Below, piece after piece: positions 25,001-38,312 of a stretch of 64,000 bases of DNA (its first letter is position 1; each line of letters starts with the position of its first letter). The position numbers and the translations under genes are program-made. The notes beneath the pieces are model-generated. The model saw nothing but the letters and a program-made list of their open reading frames with translations. It was not told where the DNA came from and did not search any database. The DNA lies in contig VWPU01017392.1 in assembly GCA_013398955.1 (NCBI GenBank), forward strand, positions 124,001 through 188,000, given 5' to 3'. Source of the DNA: Callaeas wilsoni. Taxonomy: Eukaryota > Chordata > Aves > Passeriformes > Callaeidae.

Positions 25001-28000
25001 TGTCAAAGAAAAAGAGGAAAGCTGTCCAACCAAAACTACAAGTAAGGAAAAAGCTGTACTGCAAATCAGTATTCTGCCTTGGACACCAAAGTATTTCACC
25101 GACAGAGAGATTCCAAAAACGTTATGTTAAATGTTTTGCTAATACAAAACCTATAGGAAGGTAGAGTCAAACCAATGGGTACTGAGGTGTGAGTTCTGGG
25201 CACAGCATTAGCCATTCTTCTTCACCTAATGCAGCCAGGGTGAGCTTTGAAGCAGAACCAACTTATATCCTAGCAAGGCTTTAGATTGGGATCTGTCATC
25301 TTAGGAAGGAAAAGAAGGAAGCTGTCAGGGTTTTCAGAATATTTTAAAGGGTTCTCTTGGTGCTGAGGGAAAAAATTTCCTCCCACAAAGCCCTCTAACA
25401 TTTGGATTTCTCTTTATATTCAGTTTATTTTTGGTGTAAGTTGTTTGTATCTGTTGGTCTGCACCTCCCCTCAGGAGAAAACGAAAACAAACAACCCACA
25501 AAACTGCGGAGATATTAGAAAATCGTGATACTGTCAAGTAGCACTGGTGGCTGGGTCTTATAGAAAAGTTATTTTTTGGAAGAATTCAACTTAACTGCTG
25601 ATCTGATGATAGTATCAGTTTAGCTGAGCAGATGAAAAAGGTTCTGCTCCAGCTATGTTAGAGTGATTAGAAAGCTGTTGCTGACTCCAGTAAGTTAAAA
25701 AATAAGTAAGTGTTCATGCAAAATCAGAGTCAAATTAGTCTTATTGGCTTGATAACGTAAGGCTTACTGCCCCGTCTTACATTTTCTAAATTCCCATGAT
25801 ATAGCTTTCAGATAAAGAAAGAGTTTTCTGCTCTGCCTTGTATTAGCAGAGTAGTTGTTCAAAGTTAAAAATTCCAGGGAACAAGCAGAAGTAAAGCTTC
25901 CACATGCTGACTTCAAGGAATTGTTCATAGCAGGCTCCATTAAACAAAGGACACAGACATTTCATAATAAAGCAGAAAACACGCCTGTATGTAACATTCA
26001 GGTTTCTAACAGCTGCCAGGAGAATTTATGTACTTTTATAGTACAAGCTTCTCTTGCATTTCATCCTTAAGATGACAGAATCATAAGCAGAAGTATTTCT
26101 GCTGGACTGAGAAAAATGTTGGGAGATAAAGCCTTTGGAGGTAAAATGTGAGTATCATATAAAGATATACTTTCAGGGATGATTCTTTTGTTCTCACAGA
26201 AATCTCTGTGAGCTTATGTCATCCAGCGCTCTGGAGGCGCAGTTCGAATGCTGCTTCCATGAGGTGTGCAAGGCACTCTGCCTTTTTGAGAAAGACTCCC
26301 CAGTCATCTTTTATGTTGCTGATTTTATGGTTTGAAAAGTCAAATTGAAATTATTGCTGAGAGTATGGCATGGGCACATGGAAGAAAAGAAAGGATGGTC
26401 AGAAATACATACCCTCCCCTGGCTCAGAAAAGAAATCTCTTAATAGCAAATAGTAAATTAAATGTATCTTACCTGGAGCTTTTTTGAATTCTTAGATAGC
26501 TATTAGTCTAACAAGCAGTTAACTGAAATTGAATTGTACCTGTAATTAAAATATTTATACTAAAAGTGAGACAGACAGCTGGCATGTACAATTTCCTCAC
26601 TTTCATGCAACTCCCAAGAAATTTTTAAAAAAGGCAAAGTATTCCTCATTATGATGTTTGAAAATTAGGAGCTGCTTCTTTCAGAATGTGCTGCTTGTTT
26701 TATTTAGAACAGAGACTTCGAAGTCCCCTCACTGTGTGAAAACAGAGCTTGAATTAGCTGCTCTAAAGAAGTGGGAGATGGGGCATCAAAGAGCCTTCTG
26801 TTCATTAAGATAAACACCGAATATGTGTTTCATGTTTGGTTTCAGTATAACATTCTGAATAGAGGATTAAGCAGTTGCTTCCCACAGTCTTAAACTATTG
26901 AGATGGTGTGGGAGAAGGAAGAGAATAAAAGGATTTAAGCTATTATGCAAAGAATTAGTGTTGAGAGAGTAAAAGGTCCCCTTATTACCCATTGAATTCT
27001 ACATGGATTTAGTTGTATTGACAGTATAACATGGCTCAGTTTTGGACACACAGAAAGTACATAATTAGGTTGCAGGAGTCCATCTAAAGTTTCAGTCTGG
27101 ACACTGATCTTGTGAGATGGATTCTTGCCAGCTGATTGTGTACTTTCAAATAATGTTATGTACTTTTCAGGAAAAAAACCCATAGTTTCATAACTGAAAT
27201 TTTCTTTTTATGTAATTCTTTTTGTTACATCTTAACTTCAGAAAAAAACCTGCATTATTTTTTTAGAAGTACCAGTGACAACTGAGGACACAGATTTTAC
27301 CCTTCTTTCTCTCAAATGCAGTCACCTTAGCTGCAGAAACAGTCATAGTCCACCCCACTTCGTGTTCCCCAAACCAATTTTTATTACATATGTTTTATAG
27401 ATCAAGTTGATAGGACTGGTCATGTGAGTCAAAATGAAGGAGGGGTTTGCAATCTGTCCATGCCTTATGCCTTTTCTGTGAGTGTGGATGATAGATATTT
27501 TTATGAATTGGCTGATAAGCCACTTAGAGTGGTTTATTTTTAATTAAATGAATGAGATTTTGGTAACAGTTATGACCAATATTGCAGTTCTCTTACATCA
27601 GAGGAGCTCTTTTCTGTTGATGCTAAAGAAATGTTAATGTATTAATTGTAATGCTCAAGTTCCATGAGTGGTTTTTATACCTTTAGTTCTGTTTTAAAAA
27701 CTAATGTTTAGTTGCTGTTAGCCAACCTGTAAGCACATTTTCATATTTTGGGGGTTTTTTTAAATATATGTATTTTGTTTACTTCATTGTAGCTGATTAG
27801 AAATTAGATACCCTTTTTCATATATTTTTTCCTCTAGGCATCTGTTACTCCTCACTCTGGGAAATAGGCAGTAGCTAGATATAGTCTTACTTAGGACAGC
27901 TATTCTCATAATTTAGGGAGAAAAAACCTACCAGCAGTGGGTATATTTAATATTTTTATTGATAAATGTAGAAGCTCTACCAAGGGATGACTGATCAAGT

Positions 28001-31000
28001 TGATTATATTTTCTTCTCTTTATTTTCTTTTCTTGTATTGTATTTATAATATTTCAGGGTTGCACTTTGGGGGCAGGGAGTTGGATCATCTTAAGAATAT
28101 TCATTTTCATGGTTGTAGCATTCTGTTTAAAACAGGAGTGCTAAAGAATAGCAGTGGGTTAATGTGGTTAAACACTAAGCTGGTTTAAAGCTGATTCACT
28201 CAAATTTGCAAAAAATTACCAAGTTCATCCTCAAGAGATTTTTTTTGTGGGAAGAATAACACTAAGTAGGTGACAGACCTCAGTCAGAGACATCCAGTTC
28301 TATGCATAAAACAACACCAAAAAACCTCAGAAATTAATCTTAATGTGTGCTTCTTGGAGAAAGTGAAGGAAGGACTCCAAATGTTTGACAGGATTTCCAG
28401 GTTCCATGGCTTCATTAGCACATTGACTCACCGGTCCTGCATGGTGATCTGTCTCGTTTGGGATTCAGTAGAAGGTGGCTACATCTCGGTTTCACTCCCT
28501 GCTGATTGGTTTGCTGAGATTTCAGCTCATTATTTCTCTGCCTCGTTGCTATCTATTAGGTGATGCTGACAAATTGTGAATCACATTAATCTTTCTCTTA
28601 TCCAAAGATATATGTGAGATTGGATTTTCTGGGGTGATGGAGAATTTGTCACGCTTAAACCTCAATTTCTGTAGCTTTTTCACATTGACTTAGAACAATA
28701 ACTGCATATTTGTTTTATGTCTCTCTTCTTCCTTATCTCCAGTATTTAGCTTCTCATAATAGGAGAGATGAAACATATATTTGAATGCAGATCACAGAGG
28801 TTTCTGAGTACAGCCTGAAAACCTTAAGCACCAGAGCTTTCATTCTAGAGGCTCATTTCCAGTCTCTGGTTTATCTTAATCTCTTTACTCAAAATCTTTT
28901 ATAGGTGTTGACATACGCCTGTTTGTCTGCAGCTCTTTCAGGAAGAACTAACATTTGAACATTTGGGCTGCTGAAATCCTTGTTCTTTTGGAGAGGAGAC
29001 GATATGCCATTACACGTTTGCCATTATGTAATGCAAAACCAAGTCCCTGCTAACTCAGAATCATTCTTCACTGAATACTTATTGGACATCTGTATATCTC
29101 AGACCTCTCTGATTGGATAAAATACCACTGGAAAGACAAAATCTTACACTATTTTGCATAGAACAAGCAGCTAACAAGACAGAAGTAATGCAAATACAAG
29201 ATGTTATCACCAGGCAAGACAAGCAGTGGATTTACTATACCACAATGACAATTGTGAATAGTTTGAATGCACATAGTTTGTACCCTCTTGTAAGTGTGAC
29301 ATAACTTCTCCTTCTCCTCCAGATGACTTAACTGTCCCACAGTCTCTGTGGAGAGGCATATGCACACATGCAATTCCTGTGGAAGAGCTGACATTAGAAA
29401 TTTATCTGTGGGTTATCCAGTACAGTGGCACACTGAATTTTCCATACGTGAACAGTATTACTTTCCATAACAATACCCAGACTGAGGTATAAGATGGATG
29501 GCAGGTCTGAGATGGTGTTGACCTATCAGAATGCTGTAGTGTGCAAACATACATCAGCTATATAAGGTGTAACAGCATCTCCACAGGTTTGCTAGAATAG
29601 TTTGGCAAGGAGGTTTGTACACAAAAGTACAAGCTTGCTTTGTCAATCTCTTCTGCTCAAAAAGTTTACCACTGAAAAAGTATATGGCATTCATTGGGGC
29701 AACAATTTGTGTGAAAAATCTGGTGCTACTGGGAAGAAGAATTAATTAAATGATCATGTCTGGCTTAAAATAATGTCCAAAAATGCACATGGAGACAAAG
29801 TAATAAGGGGCATATTAATCTGCAGAAATGCGAACTTTCCCTTTTAACAGAGAAGTCCTTACAGTTCTGCTGTTGGAAGAAGTCACTGATGAGTGCAGCT
29901 TGTGGACTGTGAGCATTCTTTGTGCTGAATGTGTTCCTACACACATTACACACATAGATACAGGGGATGGTATTAGATAGACTTCATCTGATGTAATTTA
30001 GACATGGGATTAATTCTGATCCAAATTACAGAATGCATAAATTGTTCCTAATTTTAAAATAATTTTTAGGAGCAACTAGATGCAATTCATCTTAATGAAA
30101 TAATGCAGCAGTAAGGAATAAAATCCCTAAACTGATAAGGAGTCAGGGCACTTGGGTCCTTCCTAGCACCTTCTTGAGGTGAGGTATCCATGATTTTTCC
30201 AAACTGTAAGTCTTCCAAAAGACTTATGATGTATTATTACTTTTATTCTCAAACAGAGATTTGTTTGGGATTTTCTTTTCTCTTGCTCACATTCTTGTCC
30301 CTAGAAGGGAGATGAGGTAAGCACTGGATTTAGGCAATACGCAGTATAGGTAATTTTGTTGAACAAAATAAAAATAAATCACAGCTATTTTCTGAATATA
30401 TCCCTTTTTCTGTCAGAATAAACTTCAGATTGTTGGCAGTTTTTCCACAAGGTTTTCTGTGACATCAGACCTAATTACCACCTATTCTGCGACTTAAAAA
30501 TATGGGACCCTGGCAACACAGCTTCCTTTCTCCAATCACGGGGCAGGAAAGCAACTGCAGGCTATTGCATTTGGATTTGTCAGAATAAATAATTAAAAGG
30601 CTCATCAGCTTCTCACTAATGAACAAGGAAATGTGATTAAGAAACTTTAAAGGAGAATAGCTGAAAACAATATAGAAATGATAGCAGGATGATTGCTGTG
30701 AATGAGTGACTGAAATTTCTGAATAAGAGATTTCTTCAACCAGGCACAAGGACAGTAGTTTAATCTTCTATTAAAAGATTCTTGACAACTTGGAAAAGCT
30801 CTGAATCAGGAGATTAGACACATCTCAGAAGCTGACAAGGCAGTCACTTCCCTTAAGACAGATACTTTCTGGCAAATGCTCAGAAATAACTTATTTTGTG
30901 TGTGGTTTTGGTTTTCTTTTTTGCTGTTTCAAGACTCTTAACTTCTACCCAACAATGACTAGGACATTTCTGACTAGGCAATCTTTTATTCTCAGAGACT

Positions 31001-32456
31001 CTGAAAATACAAATCATCTTTCAGACCAAAATGTTCTAGAGATGCTTGCCAAGTTTACTGTGGCTAACATCTAGAAATTGCACTGATTAGCTTCTGGCAT
31101 GCTTCCTTGCAAATACTTTGCATGTTAGTATCTCATTAAATATCTTATTTCTCTTTATTATTCTTCAGCACCAAGAAAATATACTTCCACCTTATATCTA
31201 ATCTGTTACTATGCTTTTAACATATGCTCTCCCATCTTATCTAAAGGAGATAGGACATAATAGAGAAACTCAAAGAAAAGTCAAATAACAGATGCTGCTG
31301 TGGTTCTTCTGCATGTCAGGAGAAATGTATCTTATTTTTTTCTTTATATACATTGATAAATGACATGGTCTCTTTATGAATAAAGGCACAGAAGTCAACA
31401 AGATTATGAAATTTCAATTCAAATGTGGAACTTTCCAGATACTCAGATATAAAAGTAATATGCATAGAAGTAAGTGTGAGATTCATAGCTACAAAGATTA
31501 ATAAAATAAGGTAAAATAAAATGTGAAACATGCTCATGAGCCTCTAATAGGATACTCAGCATTACAGAAAAAATCTGGGTCTAAAACCAAGAAAGAAAAA
31601 TGCTCTTCTTCTTCAAGAGGTCTTTGGTGATTCTTCACCTTTTTTTGTTCTTTCCACATGATGTAGACCCACCATGGTGCAGTGTATAGTGCGCATAATA
31701 GAAGCCCCTTCAACAGGGACATCTAGCAAAGACACAACCTCTCCTCAAAGAGCAGAGATGTTGAAGAGATCTTCATCTGTCAGGAATTCTCTTCAGTTCT
31801 CTTTCCCACACTGCAGGAAAAAAAAAAAAAAAGTATATTTACTCTATGCCTTTTCCAGACCAAATGCTGTGAAAACTTATCTGCAAAGTTTCTCTCGAGC
31901 CCCCAGATTGCATGGATGTAGCCAACGAAGAATTCGCAATGTAATTTTTCTTCTACAGAAAGAAGTCTTGGAAGAATAATTCTTCATTATTCAAGTAAAT
32001 TCCTTGTAAAATGACATTTTTATTTTGTCATTACATTTAGAATTTTATTATCTTTATTTTATCTCAGACATAACAGTTCACTTTCTGTGCTGTGTTCCTA
32101 TGATCTCCAGAGCTAGATCTGGACAAAAACTTGATTTTCAATTTATCTGAGCCCAGAACATGTTAGTTTTATGTATAGACTGGAACTATAAATCTTGTAA
32201 TTCCTGTAAACCATTTCAGTGAAACTTTAGCTTTCTTCAGTAGATTAACTGTAGATAAATCCTTGGTGCAACAGTACTTCTGAAACTTCTGCTTGAGTAA
32301 AGAAACATTTGAAAATTGTATATGCATTTAAAGAAACACAAAATTACCAATTTTGTGCTAATCGCCTCACACTATGCTGTTCTGAAAAATCATCCTTTTT
32401 TTCCCGTTGCCATAAAAATAATGCACCTGACATGTATGTGGACTTTTGTTTTCTAG
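22048..32456 (+). other. MOCOS: Intronic sequence up to the first recognised MOCOS exon
   Basis: No exon is recognised in about 10 kb. Open frames are short. The overlapping frames at 24851-25164 on both strands are typical of chance, since they compete for the same bases and show no known domain. Simple tracts occur at 22569-22636 and at 31815-31831 (A-run). The 3' end supplies the acceptor of the 32457 exon, with a T-rich tract and TTTTCTAG. Confidence 0.55.
22569..22636. repeat. (AAAAC)n and poly(A) simple repeat
   Basis: Six successive AAAAC-type units lie between A-runs, interrupted by short C and G blocks. On the minus strand the tract translates as a run of phenylalanines and related residues, which explains two artefactual open frames there. 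Confidence 0.9.
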
Positions 32457-32656
32457 GTGGAATGGAGAAAATAAAACAGCATACCTTTGCATTAGCTCAC
32501 TACACCTATACTGTGCTGTCTAACTTGAAATATACCAATGGGGCTCCTGTAGTACGTATTTACAGTGATACAGATTTCAGCAATCCTGATGTCCAAGGTC
32601 CAATCATTAATTTTAACGTGCTCGATGAAAATGGAGAAGTGCTCGGCTTTTCACAG
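32457..32656 (+). CDS. MOCOS: MOCOS internal exon, late NifS-like desulfurase domain
   Basis: This 200-nt coding exon of molybdenum cofactor sulfurase completes one split glycine codon and then gives 66 full codons, beginning GMEKIKQHTF and ending LGFSQ. It matches the vertebrate MOCOS segment with KIKQHTF, NGAPVVRIYSD and QGPIINFNVLD, part of the C-terminal lobe of the class V aminotransferase-type (NifS-like) domain. That domain uses PLP to take sulfur from L-cysteine. The acceptor is TTTTGTTTTCTAG before the exon and the donor is CAG|gtatgt. The entering intron is phase 1 and the leaving intron phase 0. The ATG-initiated frame upstream (from 32309) is intron read-through. The identification rests on recalled similarity to human MOCOS and is strong because several blocks match. 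Confidence 0.96.
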
Positions 32657-34256
32657 GTATGTTTTTCTCTTGTCTTAACTTGAGTGTTTGGTTGTATTTT
32701 AAGCATAGTCACAATGAATTCTTTATGATAAAAGAAATATTTTATTCACAGTAGTGCTTTCTGAGGTCTTGGGTTTGTTTCTTCATAGCTCTGTGCCATA
32801 TATACACATCATTTTTAAAGCAGTAGAAAGAGAATCCAATAAATAGTGTTAGCACAATACAAAATACATAATAGCCAGAGGCAATATCTTACAGATTTAT
32901 TACTCCACAAATAGGAAGTTTGGAAGTGGGCTGTTTTAACAGGATACATTGACTAGGCAGTTTGATTTTTTTGTTGGCTTCCTCCTCTAGAGTACTCAAA
33001 ATTGGGAACTGAAGAGCAAGTCTGGAAAAGCTGATAAAGAGACTGTCTTGGAGCATTGACATACAAGTGAAATTACATCTCAGAATATTGCAGTCACCAT
33101 TGAAAGAGGAGTTCTCTTTTCCCTTCAGTTGTAACAATTACACCCTTGTAATATTCCTGAGGAAGCATGGAATAAAGTTGAATGATCAGTGTAAAGAGTG
33201 AAGTTCAAGCTCAAGGAATCCTTAAATGCTTAAATGTCTTTCTCAGCAGTTTTTTGTAGCCTTTATCCATCAGGTATACCAAGTATCTTTAAGATGAAAC
33301 TTCATTAAGCTTTTCTCCCTTCAGCAGAGAGTGACCATAATTGTGTGTATGGCTGTGCACTGTGTAGGCAGTGGGTCACATGGGGGAGAGTAGCTCACTT
33401 GCTCATCAGCAGAAGGCAGAAAAACCACAGTGCTCTTGTTTTGCTTGCTTCTTCTTTTTTTTCTTTGGCTTCCTGAGAGAACAGGATAATGAGGGGAACA
33501 TGGAGGTATATCTACAAGAATACAAGAAGAGATCCATTTCTCACAAGGGAGAACAGAAGTGAAGCACTTGCTTTGTAGCCTGCAAGTGTGGAGTTTTACA
33601 TTTTTTTGAGGCATTTACCTGATAAGCGTGGAGTGGCCAAATGTATAGTACTCAATAAGCTCTTCTTCACGTACATCTTTTTTTAGACAATGCTACCAAA
33701 TAGTGGCAAATGTTCTCCACATTTCATTTCAAAGCAGTCCACATTTTAGGAGTGAATTAGTCATTTATGTACCTTTCAATATGTATGACAATGTTCAGAA
33801 AAGACTAGAGATACTAACACAACTGAGTTTGTAAAGCTCCCCAAACAATTTGATGTTGCTTCTCTTCTTTGGTTAAAACCAAAATCTGTATTTTTAATTC
33901 TGATTTTCACAACTTCTTAGTAAAATTGGCTCATCTGTGTTTCACTTTAAAGACTCAACTGTACCCTCAAATTAAAAATTCTTTTATAGTCTTATGAATC
34001 CATTGTGCCTTTTTGCTACAGTGGCTGCTCATAAAAAGCTTCTTTATTGATCTGTATCATCTGTATTGTGCTGTTTACCAGATCCTCAAACTTTCTGGCA
34101 TATATAGAATGAAGAACTATAAAATTTTCAAACACATCCCAGTCATGTATGCAGTGCCTGTTAGATTACTTTGTTTAATTAAAATAATGTGCAATTTAAT
34201 GACTTTTAGAAATTAATAAGCAGCAGCACTATTCTTTCCAAAGCTACAATATGTGT

Positions 34257-34332
34257 GAGATATATAGAGATATAGAGATATAGAGATATATAGAGATATA
34301 TATAGAAAAATATATATATATATATGTGTGTA
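34257..34332. repeat. Compound GATATA / TA microsatellite
   Basis: Irregular agagata and atata units run into a (TA)n stretch and finish in TGTGTG. It is a likely length-variable marker within the intron, with no coding content. Confidence 0.92.
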
Positions 34333-37300
34333 ATTGGCTTCTTTATGGAATGAAATTCTGTCATAAACACCTTATAGACATTATGGGGGAGAAAAATCTT
34401 TCCTGCTTCTTCTTTATGATTCCAAAGAAACTACATGCAACAGAAAGTAAGCTTCATCAAACTGACAATATAATCTCATCTTCATACCTGCATGCACGTC
34501 TAAAATTAGATAGATTTATTCAAGTCAAAGTTAAATCCAATACTTTTGTTAGTTGTTTGGAAATGAAATAGCGTCCTCTGCTTTGGTCGTGTCTGTGGTC
34601 TGCACATTCATGTGGATTCACTTGCCAGTCTCCAAATGCAATCTAGGGGAGTCAGGAGAACATGGTTTCAGAAGGCTCCCAGAAAACCTTTTGGGGAATT
34701 TTTTCTGAAGGGAAAATTAGATGGCATTTCTGTCTGACATACCTACTACCAGTTTAAGACTCAGGTTATCTTTGTGTATTAAAAGAGAAACGATGGAACA
34801 TCCTATTCCTTTATGGATGATATCCCATCTATAATTAATCACTTATAACCAGGCATCAAACCAGTTCTATTTGCCTTTCTGACGGGCAAATAGATATGTG
34901 CCCATTGCCTGTTGCAGGGCACAGTGTGACTGGACATTAACATTTGGTAGCTTGAAAATGACAATATGGCCATCTGATTCCAGAGAAAATATTATGAGGA
35001 GGCTTGGAGCCGTTTATTTGGAACACTTGAGATTGGCAAGAAAGACTTCATAAGTAGACACTGTCTTCAGAGGATACCAAGCTTACATTTAAGCCTCAAG
35101 ATTTGCATAATTGGCATGATATTCAAAACTCTGAACTAAGCCCAAGATATTTAGGATGTGAAAGGCGTGTAGTGAAATACATGACATGTAACCCCATTGC
35201 TGAAAAATGAAAACAGAGAAAAAATGATGTCTTTCATCTGTGTAGCAATGCGGAAAAAAGTTATTCTCACCTGCTCTTATGATTGAAATCCATTTCTCAG
35301 TGTTATCAGCTTAATTACCAGAGCTAAAAAGATTGTGCCACTAAACACAAACATTCTTCAATTACATACATGGGGTCAATTGCACCAAGAGTAAATAGCG
35401 ACAATTTCGGATTCATCTTTGAGTAAAACCTTCATTGCAGCACTGAAGAGCAAATGAAGGCATTTCATTAAAGTGAGAAACAAATAACCACACCATGACT
35501 GCAGTCTCTGAGATGGCAGCAATTTTTACAGCCACCTGTCCCAATATATATGATATAGAATGTTTGGATATTAAGAAGTGATAGGGTGGGAGTGAAATAA
35601 TTATGGAAGTTAGTTGAATTGCTATTGCTTTTTTTTTAAATGTTTCTTTGTGACTGTTGAAGGGTAATACTGTCTTAAAATATTATACTTGGAATAAACT
35701 TGTGTTGTATACTGTATGTATCATTGGTTTAATTGACAGTTTAATTACTAGTTTAGGGTTTTTTGCTCTAAATGGTAATTAAAACAATTAAATAAGAGGG
35801 ACTTGCGGACTCCAAACAACAATAGTCACTCAAAAGCTTTGGTTTTAATTTGGATTTTTCATGAAACATGTCGTTATCTAGAAATAAAACTACTACAATT
35901 TTGAAATTTCCATAAACCTCTCATCCTTGAGCACTAAAACTGCATTAAATTTCCTCCTTTGAGCTGCACCAAACACTTTCCATGAAAATTATTTCCTTCA
36001 GTAAAGCTGTCTCATAGACTACTATTGGTAGTAATTTGTTCTTGAAATCACTTGGGAGGACACCTGTATTCTTTTCTAGCAAGATGCCTGTCCTCTGCAG
36101 TAGCGCCTCTGTCATTTTGTTAAGTGTTTATTTGCACTGCAGCATCAAAAAGCCCCTGTTATGAACAGGGGGTGAATTATAATGAGTACTTGACAGGCCC
36201 AGGACATAAAAATGGCCTTTTTGCCAAATGGCTTCTTTATATATACTTGTCTAGTCAAGAATGGATAATTCCTCAGCATTATAGTTTTTGCTGCTAATGA
36301 AGTGTGGACAGATGACAGACTGGTAATTTGGAAAGGTGCGAAAGTGCAGGGGTAGAGATGAAGGACCTCTGCAGGATAGAAGCAGAAGAGCTGACATTAA
36401 AGCAGCAAACTGTCAATCTTCTGCTTCCTTGCAAGGCTACCAGAAAAAGAGAAGCAATCAGCCCTAGACATTAAAGAGGGCTTGTGATGTAACGAAAAAT
36501 GATGTTCAAGATATATACCTGGTGCTGAGCTAATGCAGCAAACTCTTCACACAGAGAATCATCAGCAGCTCATTTATTAACAACCAATATCTGCAGCCTT
36601 CAGCATACATGAATGTCATGTGTTCTGCCATCCGCAAGTCTTTTCCAGCCTCTTAAACGCTGACAGCAATGACTCAGCTTCAGTTTGCATCCTTGCCATC
36701 TTTTTTTTTTAGCAAAAACTTACATAGGACTCAATGAAAGTCCAACCTGATTTGAATGCCAAAGGGATGGAACAGTCATAAGAGAACAACATAGGTTTGA
36801 AACAACAATCATACATACAAAAAAACCCCCGGATTTTTTATAAACTGGGTCAAAGTGCAGATGTATGTTGTATGTTCTCTGTTGTTGTATTTTGTATGTA
36901 TCTTCACATTTGCAGATGTGGAAAAGCATCACTATCTCTGCTCTGGGAGACATTTTACGCTAATATTATTTATAAAATTTTCTCTTTGTTTTGATAGAGA
37001 GATGAGACCTGTGAAATTCTCTTTGTATATTCAGTATATAATTGCAGAGTGATTTTATAATCCTTTCATATTTTATTCTATAAAGTCAGTTTGGAAGCCA
37101 GAAGAAGGGAAAGAGGTAGGAATGGCCAGATGGAATTTTACCTGAGACATTTGTTCAACGGTATTCACTGGAGACCTCTTACCCAGCCACAACTTTCAGT
37201 TCAGTGTTATGCCAGTAGTGAAAAATAGCCCTTCCCTTATCAAACTTTTTCCACTCTGATCTTCTGAGACAATTTTTTTTTTCTCCTCCTGTGTGTAATG

Positions 37301-38202
37301 GAGCCAGTAATGGGCTTCAAAAAGTGAGCAAACCATCATGGCTGTCTTTTGAAAAATGGCTGTCATTTCACAGTTCAGCTGTGGATTACCAGCATGCATC
37401 CCTGCTCTGCCTTTTCACACTGCCTCCTTAGCTCGGAGCCTGAACCTCAACACAAATAACTTGCCGTGATTGGCTCACCTACAAAAGTTCCCTTGGTATA
37501 CATATATGCTTGCCATGTCCCCTAAAGATCCTGTCAGGAAGGGAATGAGCATCAGTCCATTAGCAGTCTCAGCCTTCTTGCCTGCCACTTCACACTTGTG
37601 TGTGATAGACAAACTGCTATAACAGGAATAGCTGCCAAAGACAGAGAATGTAAACATTTTGGTTTGCCTAAGGAAGGCTCTTCTGCAGTGTTGCATGTGA
37701 ATGAGTTTTGCCTCTCAAGACTGAGAACCCTGCTCACATAGATTATAATCAGTTTTGCCTAGGAGCCTACATTAGCATGTTCTGGCTCACCCTTGTCAAT
37801 CCAGATAGAGTGAAGGGAGGTCTAGACTTTGAATTGACTTCACCTATTTCACAATTAAAATAAAAAAATTGACATTTCTCAAGAGACAGCTTCTAGTGTG
37901 TGTCCCTTCCGTTTACATCTCTAAAACAGTTTGATGACTGCTCTTATTATGGCATGTGCCCACTGTCTCACTCACCTTCCTTTATCTCAGCCACCCTTGA
38001 ATTAATGTAAGGATTGACTCGATGACCCACTGCTGGGTTTTTTCATTTCCCTCTTGCTTTCTGTCATTCTGAAGTGAAGACCAGGGTCTTCCATCGGAAT
38101 GTGTGGCCTCAAGTCACATCCAACCACTCACTGTCACCTTCTGTACTCTGGTATTCTCTTTCTGCTAGCAGTATATGTTAGGAGTACAACCTTTCATTCC
38201 AG

Positions 38203-38312
38203 ATCACAGAATATTCTGAGCTGGAAGGGACACACAAGGATCATCAAGTCCAACCCTAAGTAAATGGCCCATATGGGTATAAAACCCACAACCTTGGTGT
38301 TATTAAGCCCTA
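38203..38312 (-). mobile_element. CR1 LINE 3' tail fragment
   Basis: The sequence 'atcacagaatattctgag' followed by 'ctggaagggac', 'aaggatcatcaagtccaac' and 'acccacaaccttggtgtta' is the reverse complement of a CR1 3' end, so the element points to the minus strand. Only about 110 bp remain, so it is a heavily truncated copy. Compared with the CR1 type I remember there is an internal deletion, since the middle of the usual 3' region is absent. The left boundary is near the octamer end; the right boundary is approximate. Confidence 0.75.

Noticed and set aside
24851..25164. Three overlapping frames of 82 to 93 codons on both strands
   Set aside because: They compete for the same bases and lack start context, domain or splice support; treated as chance.
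26220..26285. GTTCGAAT string resembling a tRNA B box
   Set aside because: No matching A box, acceptor stem or cloverleaf can be drawn around it; at best an ancient tRNA-derived SINE remnant.
32309..32456. ATG-initiated 5' extension of the first MOCOS exon
   Set aside because: The split glycine codon and clear TTTTCTAG acceptor show that this is intron read-through, not a start of translation.
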